A model generated the notes under the pieces. That model did no database searches and was not told the DNA's origin. It worked only from the letters and a program-made list of their open reading frames with translations. Source: Flagellimonas alvinocaridis (GTDB taxonomy: Bacteria; Bacteroidota; Bacteroidia; Flavobacteriales; Flavobacteriaceae). From it: a stretch of DNA of 64,000 nucleotides. The translations under genes and the position numbers were made by a program. Where the stretch lies: positions 1,024,263 to 1,088,262 of the forward strand of contig NZ_SNTZ01000001.1 of NCBI RefSeq assembly GCF_004916895.1. The letters are read 5' to 3'. Positions 19,599 to 28,110 of this stretch are shown here, piece after piece (within the stretch, counting starts at the first letter, position 1; every line of letters begins with the position of its first letter).

Positions 19599-21095
19599 TT
19601 ATGGGTTTTCCGTCCAATGTTCCAAAGCTTTTATGGCCCGGTACCATCCTTGTATGCCTTTATCTATGGTTTCCCGCTCCTTGGAAGGCTTAAAATGGAC
19701 ATCGGCTTGCCAAATATCTTGTATTTCCGTGGTGCTTTTCCAATACCCAACGGCCAATCCAGCTAGATAGGCGGCACCCATGACTGTGGTTTCCACAATT
19801 TTCGGTCTAACGGTAACCGTATTCAATACATCGGCCTGAAATTGCATGAGCATATCATTTATGGTGGCACCACCATCCACCCGAAGCTCTTTGATGGAAA
19901 TGCCTGAATCAGCCTCCATGGCTTTTAAAATATCCATGGTTTGATAAGCAATGGATTCTAAAGAGGCTCTTGCAATATGGGCATCGGTACTTCCTCGTGT
20001 CAATCCAAAAATGGTGCCTTGTGCATGTTGGTTCCAATGCGGCGCCCCCAAACCTGCAAAGGCGGGAACAAAATAGACCCCATCCGAACTATTGACACCC
20101 CCTGCCAGTTGTTCAACTTCCGAGGAGGTTTTAATGATCTTTAAACTGTCCCGAAGCCATTGTACCACAGCACCAGCAATAAAAATGCTCCCTTCCAGGG
20201 CATATTGGGTCTTTCCGTTGATTTTCCATGCCACCGTGGTCAATAGATTATTTTTGGATACTACAGGGGTCTCCCCAATGTTCATGAGCATAAAACAACC
20301 CGTGCCATAGGTGTTTTTGACCATTCCCTTTTTGGTACACATTTGGCCAAAGAGGGCTGCTTGTTGATCTCCGGCAATTCCCGCAATGGGGATTTTGGAG
20401 GCAAAGAAATTGGGGCTGGTGTAGCCATAGACCTCACTGGATTGATGTACTTCGGGAAGCATGCTCTTTGGGATGGTGAGCAACTCCAGCAGCTCATCGT
20501 CCCATTGCATGGTATTGATGTTGAAAAGAAGGGTGCGTGAGGCATTGGTAACATCCGTGATATGCAACTTGCCCTCTGTCATTTTCCAGATGAGCCAGGT
20601 ATCTATAGTGCCCATGATCAAATCACCGGCCTCGGCTTTTTCCCGGGCGCCTTCCACATGATCCAAAATCCATTTTACCTTGGTTCCCGAAAAATAAGAG
20701 TCAATAACTAAACCTGTTTTTTTACGGATCAAGTCTGATTTCCCTTGTTTTTTTAAGACATCGCAATAGTCGGCCGTACGCTTGTCCTGCCAGACGATGG
20801 CATTGTAGACAGGTTCCCCGGTATTTCGGTCCCAAACTACTACGGTTTCACGCTGGTTGGTGATTCCAATAGCAGCCATTTGTTCCCCTTTCAATCCTTT
20901 TTTGCTAACGGCTTCGGCGGCCATTCCTGCTTGGGTAGCCCATATCTCATTGGGGTCGTGCTCTACCCAACCCGGTTTAGGGAAAATTTGGGTGAATTCT
21001 TTCTGGGCCACAGAGATAATGCTTCCCTTTTGATCAAAGATCACGGCCCTGGAACTGGTAGTGCCTTGATCCAAAGCAAGGATGTATTGGTTCAT
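19599..21095 (-). CDS. glpK: Glycerol kinase
   Basis: This 498-residue FGGY-family kinase phosphorylates glycerol to sn-glycerol 3-phosphate using ATP. The N-terminal phosphate-binding motif [14 protein letters not shown], the segment [18 protein letters not shown] and an overall length near 500 are typical of GlpK. It is the first gene of a glpK-glpF operon, so glycerol entering through GlpF is trapped at once. No glycerol 3-phosphate dehydrogenase is in this window. Confidence 0.97.
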   Translation of the reverse strand: MNQYILALDQGTTSSRAVIFDQKGSIISVAQKEFTQIFPKPGWVEHDPNEIWATQAGMAAEAVSKKGLKGEQMAAIGITNQRETVVVWDRNTGEPVYNAIVWQDKRTADYCDVLKKQGKSDLIRKKTGLVIDSYFSGTKVKWILDHVEGAREKAEAGDLIMGTIDTWLIWKMTEGKLHITDVTNASRTLLFNINTMQWDDELLELLTIPKSMLPEVHQSSEVYGYTSPNFFASKIPIAGIAGDQQAALFGQMCTKKGMVKNTYGTGCFMLMNIGETPVVSKNNLLTTVAWKINGKTQYALEGSIFIAGAVVQWLRDSLKIIKTSSEVEQLAGGVNSSDGVYFVPAFAGLGAPHWNQHAQGTIFGLTRGSTDAHIARASLESIAYQTMDILKAMEADSGISIKELRVDGGATINDMLMQFQADVLNTVTVRPKIVETTVMGAAYLAGLAVGYWKSTTEIQDIWQADVHFKPSKERETIDKGIQGWYRAIKALEHWTENP

Positions 21096-21151
21096 TTTTG
21101 TTAATTTAATGCGATTGAATTTACTAAAATTAATTTGGGTAGCTTTTTAAT

Positions 21152-21694
21152 ATGATGCATAACTACATAGCACTTCTAAGGGGAATCAATGTGGGTGGCC
21201 AAAAGAAGATAAAAATGGCAGACCTAAGGGAAACCTTGATCAAAACAGGATTGAACCATGTGGAGACCTACATTCAGAGTGGTAATGTGGTTTTTAGGGA
21301 TGGGGAATCGAACAAGCGAGTGCTTGAAAGCCGCATCCATAAGGCCATTTTGGATGATTTTGGGTTTGAGGTACCCGTTTTGGTGGTATTGGAAGAGGAT
21401 ATCAAAGGAATATTGGATAAAAATCCGTTCAATCAAAATGATGAGGATAATAAATTATATTATGTATTGCTCAAAGAACCTCCAAGGACGGATGCCGTAA
21501 ATGAATTCAATGAGCTCCATTTTGAACAAGAAGATTTTCACATCACGGATGCCTGTGTCTACCTACTATGCAAAAAGGGATATGGAAACGCCAAACTCAG
21601 TAATAATCTGGTAGAGCAAAAACTCAAAGTGGAAGCCACCACCCGCAATTTAAGAACCATGCAAAAGCTGCTGGATATGGTCCAAAAAAAGTAG
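21152..21694 (+). CDS. DUF1697 domain-containing protein
   Basis: A 180-residue cytoplasmic protein of the DUF1697 family, recognised by the N-terminal YIALLRGINVGGQKKIKMADLR and the YIQSGNVVF segment. Two consecutive ATG codons open the frame; the first is used here. It is divergent from glpK and convergent with tspO. The biochemical role of the family is unknown, though the fold is thought to resemble ribosomal-protein-like alpha/beta sandwiches. Confidence 0.9.
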   Translation: MMHNYIALLRGINVGGQKKIKMADLRETLIKTGLNHVETYIQSGNVVFRDGESNKRVLESRIHKAILDDFGFEVPVLVVLEEDIKGILDKNPFNQNDEDNKLYYVLLKEPPRTDAVNEFNELHFEQEDFHITDACVYLLCKKGYGNAKLSNNLVEQKLKVEATTRNLRTMQKLLDMVQKK

Positions 21695-21740
21695 TCAGCC
21701 AATAGTCTTGTCTTTCTCCAAATAGTATTGAACCTGAACT

Positions 21741-21790
21741 TGCCCTTCAACTTATATTTGAATTTACACTGCCCTTGAACTTGTATTTAA
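21741..21790. repeat. Imperfect 21-nt direct repeat between convergent genes
   Basis: Two copies occur 29 nt apart, at 21741-21761 (TGCCCTTCAACTTATATTTG...) and 21770-21790 (TGCCCTTGAACTTGTATTTA...), matching at 18 of 21 positions. They lie downstream of the DUF1697 gene, and the second copy includes the tspO stop codon. Confidence 0.6.
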
Positions 21791-22263
21791 GGGTTAAGCT
21801 CCCAGACCTTATAGTTGAGAACGGCGGCAAAACAGACCCATAATAGATAGGGGACCATTAAAATGGCAGCAGGCTTACTGACCACCTTGAACCATTTAAT
21901 GGTCAACATGATCAAAGTAAGCAGCACCAAAATCACCAGAAGGGCCAATAGTGGATTCTTCAATCCAAAAAAGACAATGCTCCACAAAGCGTTGAAAAGC
22001 AGTTGGAAAACAAAATGATAAAGTGCCGTTTTTACCCAAATGTGGTGGTAACCCTTGGACCAGACCACTCCGGCCGCAACACCCATCATCACGTAAAGCA
22101 CAGTCCAGACTGGGGCAAAAAGTTCATTGGGAGGGGTAAAAGAAGGTTTGTTCAATGTGGTATACCATTCATTCACAGAGCTTTGGGTCGCAAAACCTGA
22201 AAGGAAGCCTATGAGTAGACAAACGGCGACACTTATGGCAATGTAGATGATTCTTTTTTTCAT
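21787..22263 (-). CDS. tspO: TspO/MBR family tryptophan-rich sensory protein
   Basis: A five-helix membrane protein of 158 residues starting at the ATG at 22263; the upstream in-frame start candidate is a GTG three codons earlier. Family signatures include WYTTLNKPSFTPPNELFAPVWTVLY, with the conserved PP...PVW element, and the later NALWSIVFFGLKNP and PYLLWVCFAAVLNY segments. TspO proteins bind tetrapyrroles and similar ligands in the membrane. It is probably monocistronic and divergent from the mevalonate genes. Confidence 0.93.
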   Translation of the reverse strand: MKKRIIYIAISVAVCLLIGFLSGFATQSSVNEWYTTLNKPSFTPPNELFAPVWTVLYVMMGVAAGVVWSKGYHHIWVKTALYHFVFQLLFNALWSIVFFGLKNPLLALLVILVLLTLIMLTIKWFKVVSKPAAILMVPYLLWVCFAAVLNYKVWELNP

Positions 22264-22353
22264 GGCTGGCACTAGGTCAACTAAAATAAGAATTTATTTG
22301 AATCCACTTTCCAGTAAGGGACTTGCTATCTTATATTTGTCCAAACATTTCCC

Positions 22354-23439
22354 ATGACCGAAAAGGACTTTTCCCAAAGAACATATTCCCATTTTCCAAA
22401 AGAGGGCAAGGTCACATGGAAGGCACCCAGCAATATCGCCTTGGTGAAATATTGGGGAAAATTGGCCCATCAGATACCGGCCAACCCATCCATTAGTTTT
22501 ACGTTGGATGCGTGTGCCACCACCACTTCAATGGCGTTTGTGAAAAAAGGGGAAAGCTCGGATACGTTTTCTTTCGACTTCTTTTTTGAGGGAAAGCCCA
22601 AGGAAGATTTCAAACCCAAGATTAAGACCTTTTTGGATCGTATTGATATGTATGTTCCTTTTTTAAAGGAATACCACTTGGTTATTGAAACCTCCAATTC
22701 CTTCCCGCATAGCAGTGGGATAGCTTCCTCTGCAAGCGGTATGGCCGCATTGTCCTTGTGTATCATGGACATTGAAAAGCAAATGAACCCTGATATGGAC
22801 GAGGTCTTTTTCAATAAAAAAGCGTCCTTTTTGGCCCGTTTGGGTTCGGGAAGTGCCTGTAGGAGTATTGAGGGTGATTTGATCCAATGGGGGACACATA
22901 AAAACATACCCGAAAGCTCCAATCTGTACGGGATCAAATACCCGTTTGAAGTCAATCCGGTATTCAAAAATTATCATGATACCATTTTATTGGTCCATAA
23001 AGGGCAAAAACAAGTGAGCAGCACCGTGGGGCACGAATTGATGCACGGACATCCTTTTGCCAAGAACAGGTTTCGGCAAGCACATGAAAATTTGGATGCG
23101 CTAAAGTCTGTTTTAGCCGATGGTGATGTAGAGGAATTTATAAAAATTGTGGAAAGTGAGGCACTTACCCTTCACGCCATGATGATGACCAGTATGCCCT
23201 ATTTCATTTTAATGAAACCGGATACTTTGGAGATTATCAACAAGATTTGGGCCTACCGAATGCAAACCCATATTCCCATTTGCTTCACCTTGGATGCAGG
23301 GGCCAATGTGCATGTGTTCTACCCAGAGTCGGTCAAGGAAAAAGCCATCCAATTTATTCAGGATGAATTGATTGAACATTGTGAGAAAGGCCACTACATT
23401 TGCGACCGAATTGGCCAAGGAGCACGAAAAATACGGTAA
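22354..23439 (+). CDS. mvaD: Diphosphomevalonate decarboxylase family protein
   Basis: A 361-residue GHMP-superfamily enzyme of the mevalonate pathway that decarboxylates (di)phosphomevalonate to isopentenyl (di)phosphate. The N-terminal segment APSNIALVKYWGK and the phosphate-binding loop FPHSSGIASSASGMAAL are decarboxylase signatures, and GSGSACRSIEG is the conserved region around the catalytic serine. It is co-directional with mevalonate kinase (138 bp downstream). No phosphomevalonate kinase is encoded nearby, so the exact order of steps cannot be read from this cluster alone. Confidence 0.94.
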   Translation: MTEKDFSQRTYSHFPKEGKVTWKAPSNIALVKYWGKLAHQIPANPSISFTLDACATTTSMAFVKKGESSDTFSFDFFFEGKPKEDFKPKIKTFLDRIDMYVPFLKEYHLVIETSNSFPHSSGIASSASGMAALSLCIMDIEKQMNPDMDEVFFNKKASFLARLGSGSACRSIEGDLIQWGTHKNIPESSNLYGIKYPFEVNPVFKNYHDTILLVHKGQKQVSSTVGHELMHGHPFAKNRFRQAHENLDALKSVLADGDVEEFIKIVESEALTLHAMMMTSMPYFILMKPDTLEIINKIWAYRMQTHIPICFTLDAGANVHVFYPESVKEKAIQFIQDELIEHCEKGHYICDRIGQGARKIR

Positions 23440-23560
23440 AACAAACTCAAGGAAGCCGTTTTTTTGCGTTCTTTGCCCCAAATTTTGACGGTGACACAAG
23501 ATTTTGAAGAGAAAACAGTTTTGTTCATCGGATTAGTTTAATAATCAAACACATAGTTTG

Positions 23561-23568
23561 TATCTTAG
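23561..23568 (+). promoter_or_regulatory. Candidate -7 box upstream of mevalonate kinase
   Basis: TATCTTAG matches the Bacteroidota -7 consensus TAnnTTTG at six of eight positions, ten bases before the ATG at 23578. A weak TTTA at 23537-23540 is correctly spaced for -33. The transcript would be nearly leaderless. Confidence 0.35.
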
Positions 23569-23577
23569 CGCTAGTAT

Positions 23578-24516
23578 ATGAAAGGCCCTCTGTTTTATTC
23601 CAAGATTCTACTTTTCGGAGAGTATGGCATCATCAAAGATTCCAAAGGACTTTCCATTCCTTATAATTTTTTCAAGGGAGCTTTAAAAAGGGGTAAGGAT
23701 TTGTCTGGACAAGCCCAGAAATCCAATGAAAGTCTAAAGGCTTTTGCGGGATATTTAAAGCAGCTCCAAAATCAGGAGGAAGATTTGGTGTCTTTTGATT
23801 TAAAAGCTTTGGAAGAGGATATAGCCAGCGGAATGTACTTTGACAGCTCTATTCCCCAAGGCTACGGTATTGGCAGTAGCGGTGCCTTGGTGGCGGCCAT
23901 TTACGATAAATATGCGAATGAAAAGATTACAGTGCTTGAAAACCTAACCCGGGACAAATTGTTGAGGTTGAAGGACATTTTTGGAAAGATGGAATCGTTT
24001 TTCCACGGGAAATCTTCCGGTCTTGATCCTTTGAACAGCTACTTGAGCCTACCCATCCTGATCAACTCCAAGGATAATATTGAATCTACCAGCATACCTT
24101 CCCAAAACATCAATGGCAAGGGCGCCGTATTCCTTTTGGATAGCGGAATCACTGGAGAAACAGCTCCCATGGTACAGATTTTTATGGAGAAGATGAAGCA
24201 GGAAGGGTTTAGAAATATGGTCAAGAACCAATTCGTAAAGCATACCGATGCCTGTGTGGAGGACTTTTTGAACGGGAACATCAAATCGCTTTTTGGAAAC
24301 CTGAAGCAACTTTCCCATGTGGTCTTTGATCACTTTAAACCCATGATTCCGTCCAAGTTCCACCAACTTTGGAAACAAGGTATTGAAACCAACGATTACT
24401 ACCTAAAACTTTGTGGTTCTGGTGGTGGAGGATACATTTTGGGCTTCACCCAAGATTTGGAGAAGGCAAAAAAAGCACTCAAAGACTACAATTTAGAGGT
24501 GGTGTACAACTTCTAA
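23578..24516 (+). CDS. Mevalonate kinase-like GHMP kinase
   Basis: A 312-residue GHMP kinase with all three family motifs: KILLFGEYGIIKDS at the N-terminus, the ATP loop PQGYGIGSSGALVAA near residue 95, and the C-terminal glycine-rich KLCGSGGGGYILGF. In Flavobacteriia this gene lies beside the decarboxylase and is assigned as mevalonate kinase. It is followed after 9 bp by a UbiA-type prenyltransferase, so the cluster links isoprenoid precursor synthesis to its use. Confidence 0.92.
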   Translation: MKGPLFYSKILLFGEYGIIKDSKGLSIPYNFFKGALKRGKDLSGQAQKSNESLKAFAGYLKQLQNQEEDLVSFDLKALEEDIASGMYFDSSIPQGYGIGSSGALVAAIYDKYANEKITVLENLTRDKLLRLKDIFGKMESFFHGKSSGLDPLNSYLSLPILINSKDNIESTSIPSQNINGKGAVFLLDSGITGETAPMVQIFMEKMKQEGFRNMVKNQFVKHTDACVEDFLNGNIKSLFGNLKQLSHVVFDHFKPMIPSKFHQLWKQGIETNDYYLKLCGSGGGGYILGFTQDLEKAKKALKDYNLEVVYNF

Positions 24517-24525
24517 AATCATTCC

Positions 24526-25431
24526 ATGCTCAGTCGAAAGAACAAACTCTTGCTTTTTAAGCTATTGAGTCTGTTTTCTGTGGTTCGCGGATACAACATT
24601 TTGGTGATAACCTTGGCCCAATACTTGGCCTCCATCTATATTCTTTCGCCAGATGTTCCGCTTCGGCAAGTGGTGTTTGACCTTAATCTTTTTTTGATCG
24701 TTACTGCTTCTGCCTTGGTCATTGCAAGTGGGTACATCATCAACAATTTTTATGATGCCGAAAAGGATTTGATCAACAAACCCACCAAAAGTATGCTGGA
24801 CAGGTTGGTAAGCCAACGATTTAAGCTGACGACTTATTTTATCCTGAATTTTTTGGCGGTGTTCGCGGCCAGTTATATTTCGTTTAAGGCCGTGTTGTTT
24901 TTTTCGGCCTACATTTTTGGAATCTGGTTCTATTCCCACAAGTTGAAACGCATTCCCTTTTTGGGCAACTTGGTATCGGCCACCTTGGCCATTGCTCCCT
25001 TCTTTGTGGTATTTGTCTACTATCAGAATTTCAAGACCGTAATTTTTGTACATGCCCTGTTTCTGTTTCTCTTGATTTTGGCCCGCGAAATGATCAAGGA
25101 TTTGGAGAACATGGCCGGCGACATGGCACAGAACTACAAGACCATTCCTATAATTTACGGACCCAAAGTTTCCAAATTTCTTATTGGCCTGCTCATTGTC
25201 CTGACTCTGGTTCCTGCCCTTTTGCTGATCAAGACCTTTGATGTGGGCTATATGTACCTCTACTTTGTGGCCTGTATTGCCTTGCTTTTGCTGTTTTTGG
25301 TGCTTTTGTGGAAATCGCAAGGAAAACGGGACTATGTTTGGCTCCATAACATCCTGAAGTTTATCATTGTAGCAGGTGTCTTTAGCATTCTTCTGATTGA
25401 TGTGGACTTGGTACTGAACCGAATCCTGTAA
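24526..25431 (+). CDS. UbiA-family prenyltransferase (geranylgeranylglycerol-phosphate geranylgeranyltransferase-like)
   Basis: A 301-residue membrane protein with about eight helices and the Asp-rich prenyl-diphosphate-binding motif NNFYDAEKDLINKP. A second acidic motif (REMIKDLENMAGD) lies in the C-terminal half. This is the UbiA superfamily. Bacteroidota members close to it are usually named geranylgeranylglycerol-phosphate geranylgeranyltransferase, although a quinone or other acceptor is equally possible. It lies 9 bp after mevalonate kinase, so it is probably co-transcribed. Confidence 0.88.
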   Translation: MLSRKNKLLLFKLLSLFSVVRGYNILVITLAQYLASIYILSPDVPLRQVVFDLNLFLIVTASALVIASGYIINNFYDAEKDLINKPTKSMLDRLVSQRFKLTTYFILNFLAVFAASYISFKAVLFFSAYIFGIWFYSHKLKRIPFLGNLVSATLAIAPFFVVFVYYQNFKTVIFVHALFLFLLILAREMIKDLENMAGDMAQNYKTIPIIYGPKVSKFLIGLLIVLTLVPALLLIKTFDVGYMYLYFVACIALLLLFLVLLWKSQGKRDYVWLHNILKFIIVAGVFSILLIDVDLVLNRIL

Positions 25432-25468
25432 TTGTTTGCCCTAGAGGTTTTTCGGGAGGTAAAAACAC

Positions 25469-25476
25469 TACATTTG
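25469..25476 (+). promoter_or_regulatory. Candidate -7 promoter box for the pseudouridine synthase gene
   Basis: TACATTTG is an exact match to the Bacteroidota TAnnTTTG -7 consensus, 17 bp upstream of the ATG at 25494. The -33 side is weak (TTTC near 25450). Confidence 0.45.
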
Positions 25477-25493
25477 CAAAAAATTGATGACTG

Positions 25494-26339
25494 ATGACGA
25501 GATCGGACAATAGCGGGAACAGGAGAAACCCAAAAGGCGGCAACAGGGGAGGAAACAACCGTAAGCCCTTTGCCAAAAAGTACAACACCCGTGAAAAAGG
25601 AAATACACCACAGAAAAAATCCAACCCGGATGAGATTCGGTTGAACCGCTATATTGCCAATGCAGGCATCTGCTCCCGTAGGGAGGCCGACACTTACATT
25701 GCTGCCGGTAACGTATCCGTGAACGGAAAGGTGGTCACTGAAATGGGCTATAAGGTAAAGCGCTCTGATGAGGTCCGTTTCGATGGAAAGCGATTGAGCC
25801 TCGAGAAGAAAGAATACATCCTTTTGAATAAACCCAAAAACTTTATTACCACCACCAGTGACGAAAAGGGAAGACGAACCGTAATGGAGTTGATTTCAAG
25901 TGCAACAAAAGCCAGACTATTGCCCGTGGGAAGATTGGATCGTAACACCACTGGACTTTTACTCTTTACCAATGATGGGGATCTTACCAAAAAACTCACC
26001 CATCCCAAACATGGGGTCCGTAAGATATACCATGTGCATTTGGATCAAAACCTGAGTTTATCCGATTTGCATAAGATTGAGGAAGGTTTGGAACTGGAAG
26101 ATGGGCCTATTGATGTGGACAGCATCAGTTTTATCCAAGGAGCACCCAAACGGGAAATAGGGGTGGAAATCCATAGCGGAAGAAACCGTATTGTGCGCCG
26201 TATTTTTGAGCATTTGGGCTATGAGGTGACCAAATTGGACCGGGTTATATTTGCCGGACTTACCAAAAAGGATTTGCCCCGGGGCCATTGGAGGCATTTG
26301 ACCGAGCAGGAAATCATTAATCTTAGAAACATAAAATAA
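25494..26339 (+). CDS. RsuA/RluB family pseudouridine synthase
   Basis: A 281-residue RNA pseudouridine synthase. A long basic, Asn/Gly/Arg-rich N-terminal tail (about 40 residues) precedes an S4 RNA-binding domain (RLNRYIANAGICSRREAD ... VSVNGKVV) and the catalytic domain with the motif VGRLDRNTTGLLLFTNDG, whose Asp is the nucleophile. The arrangement fits the 23S rRNA enzyme RluB or the 16S enzyme RsuA. A near-consensus -7 box lies 17 bp upstream. Confidence 0.93.
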   Translation: MTRSDNSGNRRNPKGGNRGGNNRKPFAKKYNTREKGNTPQKKSNPDEIRLNRYIANAGICSRREADTYIAAGNVSVNGKVVTEMGYKVKRSDEVRFDGKRLSLEKKEYILLNKPKNFITTTSDEKGRRTVMELISSATKARLLPVGRLDRNTTGLLLFTNDGDLTKKLTHPKHGVRKIYHVHLDQNLSLSDLHKIEEGLELEDGPIDVDSISFIQGAPKREIGVEIHSGRNRIVRRIFEHLGYEVTKLDRVIFAGLTKKDLPRGHWRHLTEQEIINLRNIK

Positions 26340-26342
26340 GAT

Positions 26343-26786
26343 TTGGAAAAAGCAAAGCTCTATCATACTCGTTTTTGGTTGTTATCACTTTGCTTTTTTT
26401 CACTTGCGGCCGTTTTCAAGTTTTTCTTCGGAAACTCATATGTTGACATTAATGTCCATGACACCTATTTTGTCATGGCCCATGCCGACCTGTTCGTCTT
26501 GACGGGTTTGTGGTTTGGCCTTTGCGGATTGGGCTACTGGATTCTTTTTAGGTTAAAAATAAGGGCGTTTCCATGGATGCATTGGGCACACTTTGTATTG
26601 AGTCTTTTGCCTTTTTTGATGATATCCCTTGTCAACCTAATTTCCCCGGAACCTAGCTTTGAAAGCCTAGCTTTGCTAAAGCGTATTGATTATGCGTGGT
26701 TTCTGGTATTGTTGGGATTCATTGTGGGTCAAACGTTATATTTCGTAAATATTTTAACATCCACAATAAAACATAAAACCAATTAG
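26343..26786 (+). CDS. Small membrane protein resembling part of cytochrome oxidase subunit I
   Basis: A 147-residue protein with about four membrane helices. The start is a TTG at 26343, three bases after the pseudouridine synthase stop; the first in-frame ATG would remove the first helix. The segment INVHDTYFVMAHADLFVLTG resembles the helix of haem-copper oxidase subunit I that normally reads DTYYVVAHFHYVL, but the HFH haem/Cu ligand pattern is HAD here, so it cannot be a working oxidase subunit. Similar orphan proteins exist in Flavobacteriia with no assigned role. It overlaps the convergent argH by 4 bp. Confidence 0.7.
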   Translation: MEKAKLYHTRFWLLSLCFFSLAAVFKFFFGNSYVDINVHDTYFVMAHADLFVLTGLWFGLCGLGYWILFRLKIRAFPWMHWAHFVLSLLPFLMISLVNLISPEPSFESLALLKRIDYAWFLVLLGFIVGQTLYFVNILTSTIKHKTN

Positions 26787-28063
26787 ACAATTTTGTCCAT
26801 TTTGGCTCGGATTTCTTCCAGACATAGATTCCCCAAACTACCCTCGTGGGAGTGTTCAATATCCCTTTTAGGCTTAAAATTACCATTCTCAATGGCCTTA
26901 CCCATGGTCTTGTAGGCATCCCGGAACGGCATTCCGCTTTTTACCAGCTCGTTCAAAGTGTCCACGCTAAAGAGATAATCATATTTGGGATCGTCCAAAA
27001 TATTTGCGTTCACCTTAATTTCCTTTAGACTGAACACCATCATCTCCAAACAGGCCTGCATATCCTGTAAAGCAGGAACAATTACCTCCTTCACCAATTG
27101 AAGATCCCGGTGATAGCCACTGGGCAAATTGTTCATGATGAGGATCAATTGGTTGGGTACCGCCTGAATCTTGTTGCATTTGGCCCGAATCAATTCAAAC
27201 ACATCTGGGTTTTTCTTGTGGGGCATAATGCTGCTTCCCGTGGTCAACTCATTGGGGAAAGAGATAAAATCAAAATTCTGGCTCATGTACAAACAGATAT
27301 CCATGGCCATTTTGGAAAGGGTGGCAGCTACACTCGAAATTCCAAAAGCTGTGGCCTTTTCTACTTTTCCCCGCCCCATTTGGGCGGCAACCACATTGTA
27401 TTTTAGGGTTTCAAAGCCCATTTCGGTAGTAGTGAAACTTCTATCTATGGGAAAAGAGCTGCCATAACCAGCAGCACTTCCCAAAGGGTTCTGATCGGCA
27501 ACCTTATGGGCGGCGTCTATAAAATAAAGGTCATCCACCAAACTTTCGGCATAGGCCGAAAACCAAAGCCCGAAGGAAGAGGGCATGGCAATCTGCAAGT
27601 GCGTATAGCCGGGCAATAATACATTTTTGTGCTTTTCCGCAAGGTTCAACAATAGGTCAAAAAGTGTTTTTACCAGAGCCTTGATAGCATCCAATTCATC
27701 CTTGAGATACAATTGCATGGCCACCAGGACTTGATCGTTCCTAGATCGGGCCGTATGGATTTTTTTTCCGGTATCCCCCAATTTTTCGGTCAACAAAAAC
27801 TCGATTTTCGAGTGCATGTCCTCAAAATCACCCTCAATGGTAAATTTCCCTTTTTCTATATCCTTGGCGATGTTTCCCAAAGCTTTTACCAAATCCTTGG
27901 TTTCCGTTTCGGTAATCAATCCCACTTTTCCCAGCATTTTGGCATGTGCAGTTGAGGCGATCACGTCGTATTTGGCCAAAACCAAATCCAATTCACGGTC
28001 GTTGCCTACGGTAAAGTGATCTATTTTCTTATCGGTACTAAAACCTTTGTCCCAGAGTTTCAT
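26783..28063 (-). CDS. argH: Argininosuccinate lyase
   Basis: A 426-residue enzyme starting at the ATG at 28063 (the more upstream in-frame codon is TTG). It cleaves argininosuccinate to arginine and fumarate, the last step of arginine synthesis. The superfamily signature TGSSIMPHKKNPD is present, as are HTARSRNDQV and PGYTHLQIAMP. It is the last gene of the arginine operon, about 50 bp after argE, and its stop overlaps the convergent small membrane gene by 4 bp. Confidence 0.96.
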   Translation of the reverse strand: MKLWDKGFSTDKKIDHFTVGNDRELDLVLAKYDVIASTAHAKMLGKVGLITETETKDLVKALGNIAKDIEKGKFTIEGDFEDMHSKIEFLLTEKLGDTGKKIHTARSRNDQVLVAMQLYLKDELDAIKALVKTLFDLLLNLAEKHKNVLLPGYTHLQIAMPSSFGLWFSAYAESLVDDLYFIDAAHKVADQNPLGSAAGYGSSFPIDRSFTTTEMGFETLKYNVVAAQMGRGKVEKATAFGISSVAATLSKMAMDICLYMSQNFDFISFPNELTTGSSIMPHKKNPDVFELIRAKCNKIQAVPNQLILIMNNLPSGYHRDLQLVKEVIVPALQDMQACLEMMVFSLKEIKVNANILDDPKYDYLFSVDTLNELVKSGMPFRDAYKTMGKAIENGNFKPKRDIEHSHEGSLGNLCLEEIRAKMDKIV

Positions 28064-28110
28064 ACTATCCAATTATCAGTTGTCAATGTGCAATAAACAA
28101 TGGTTGATTG

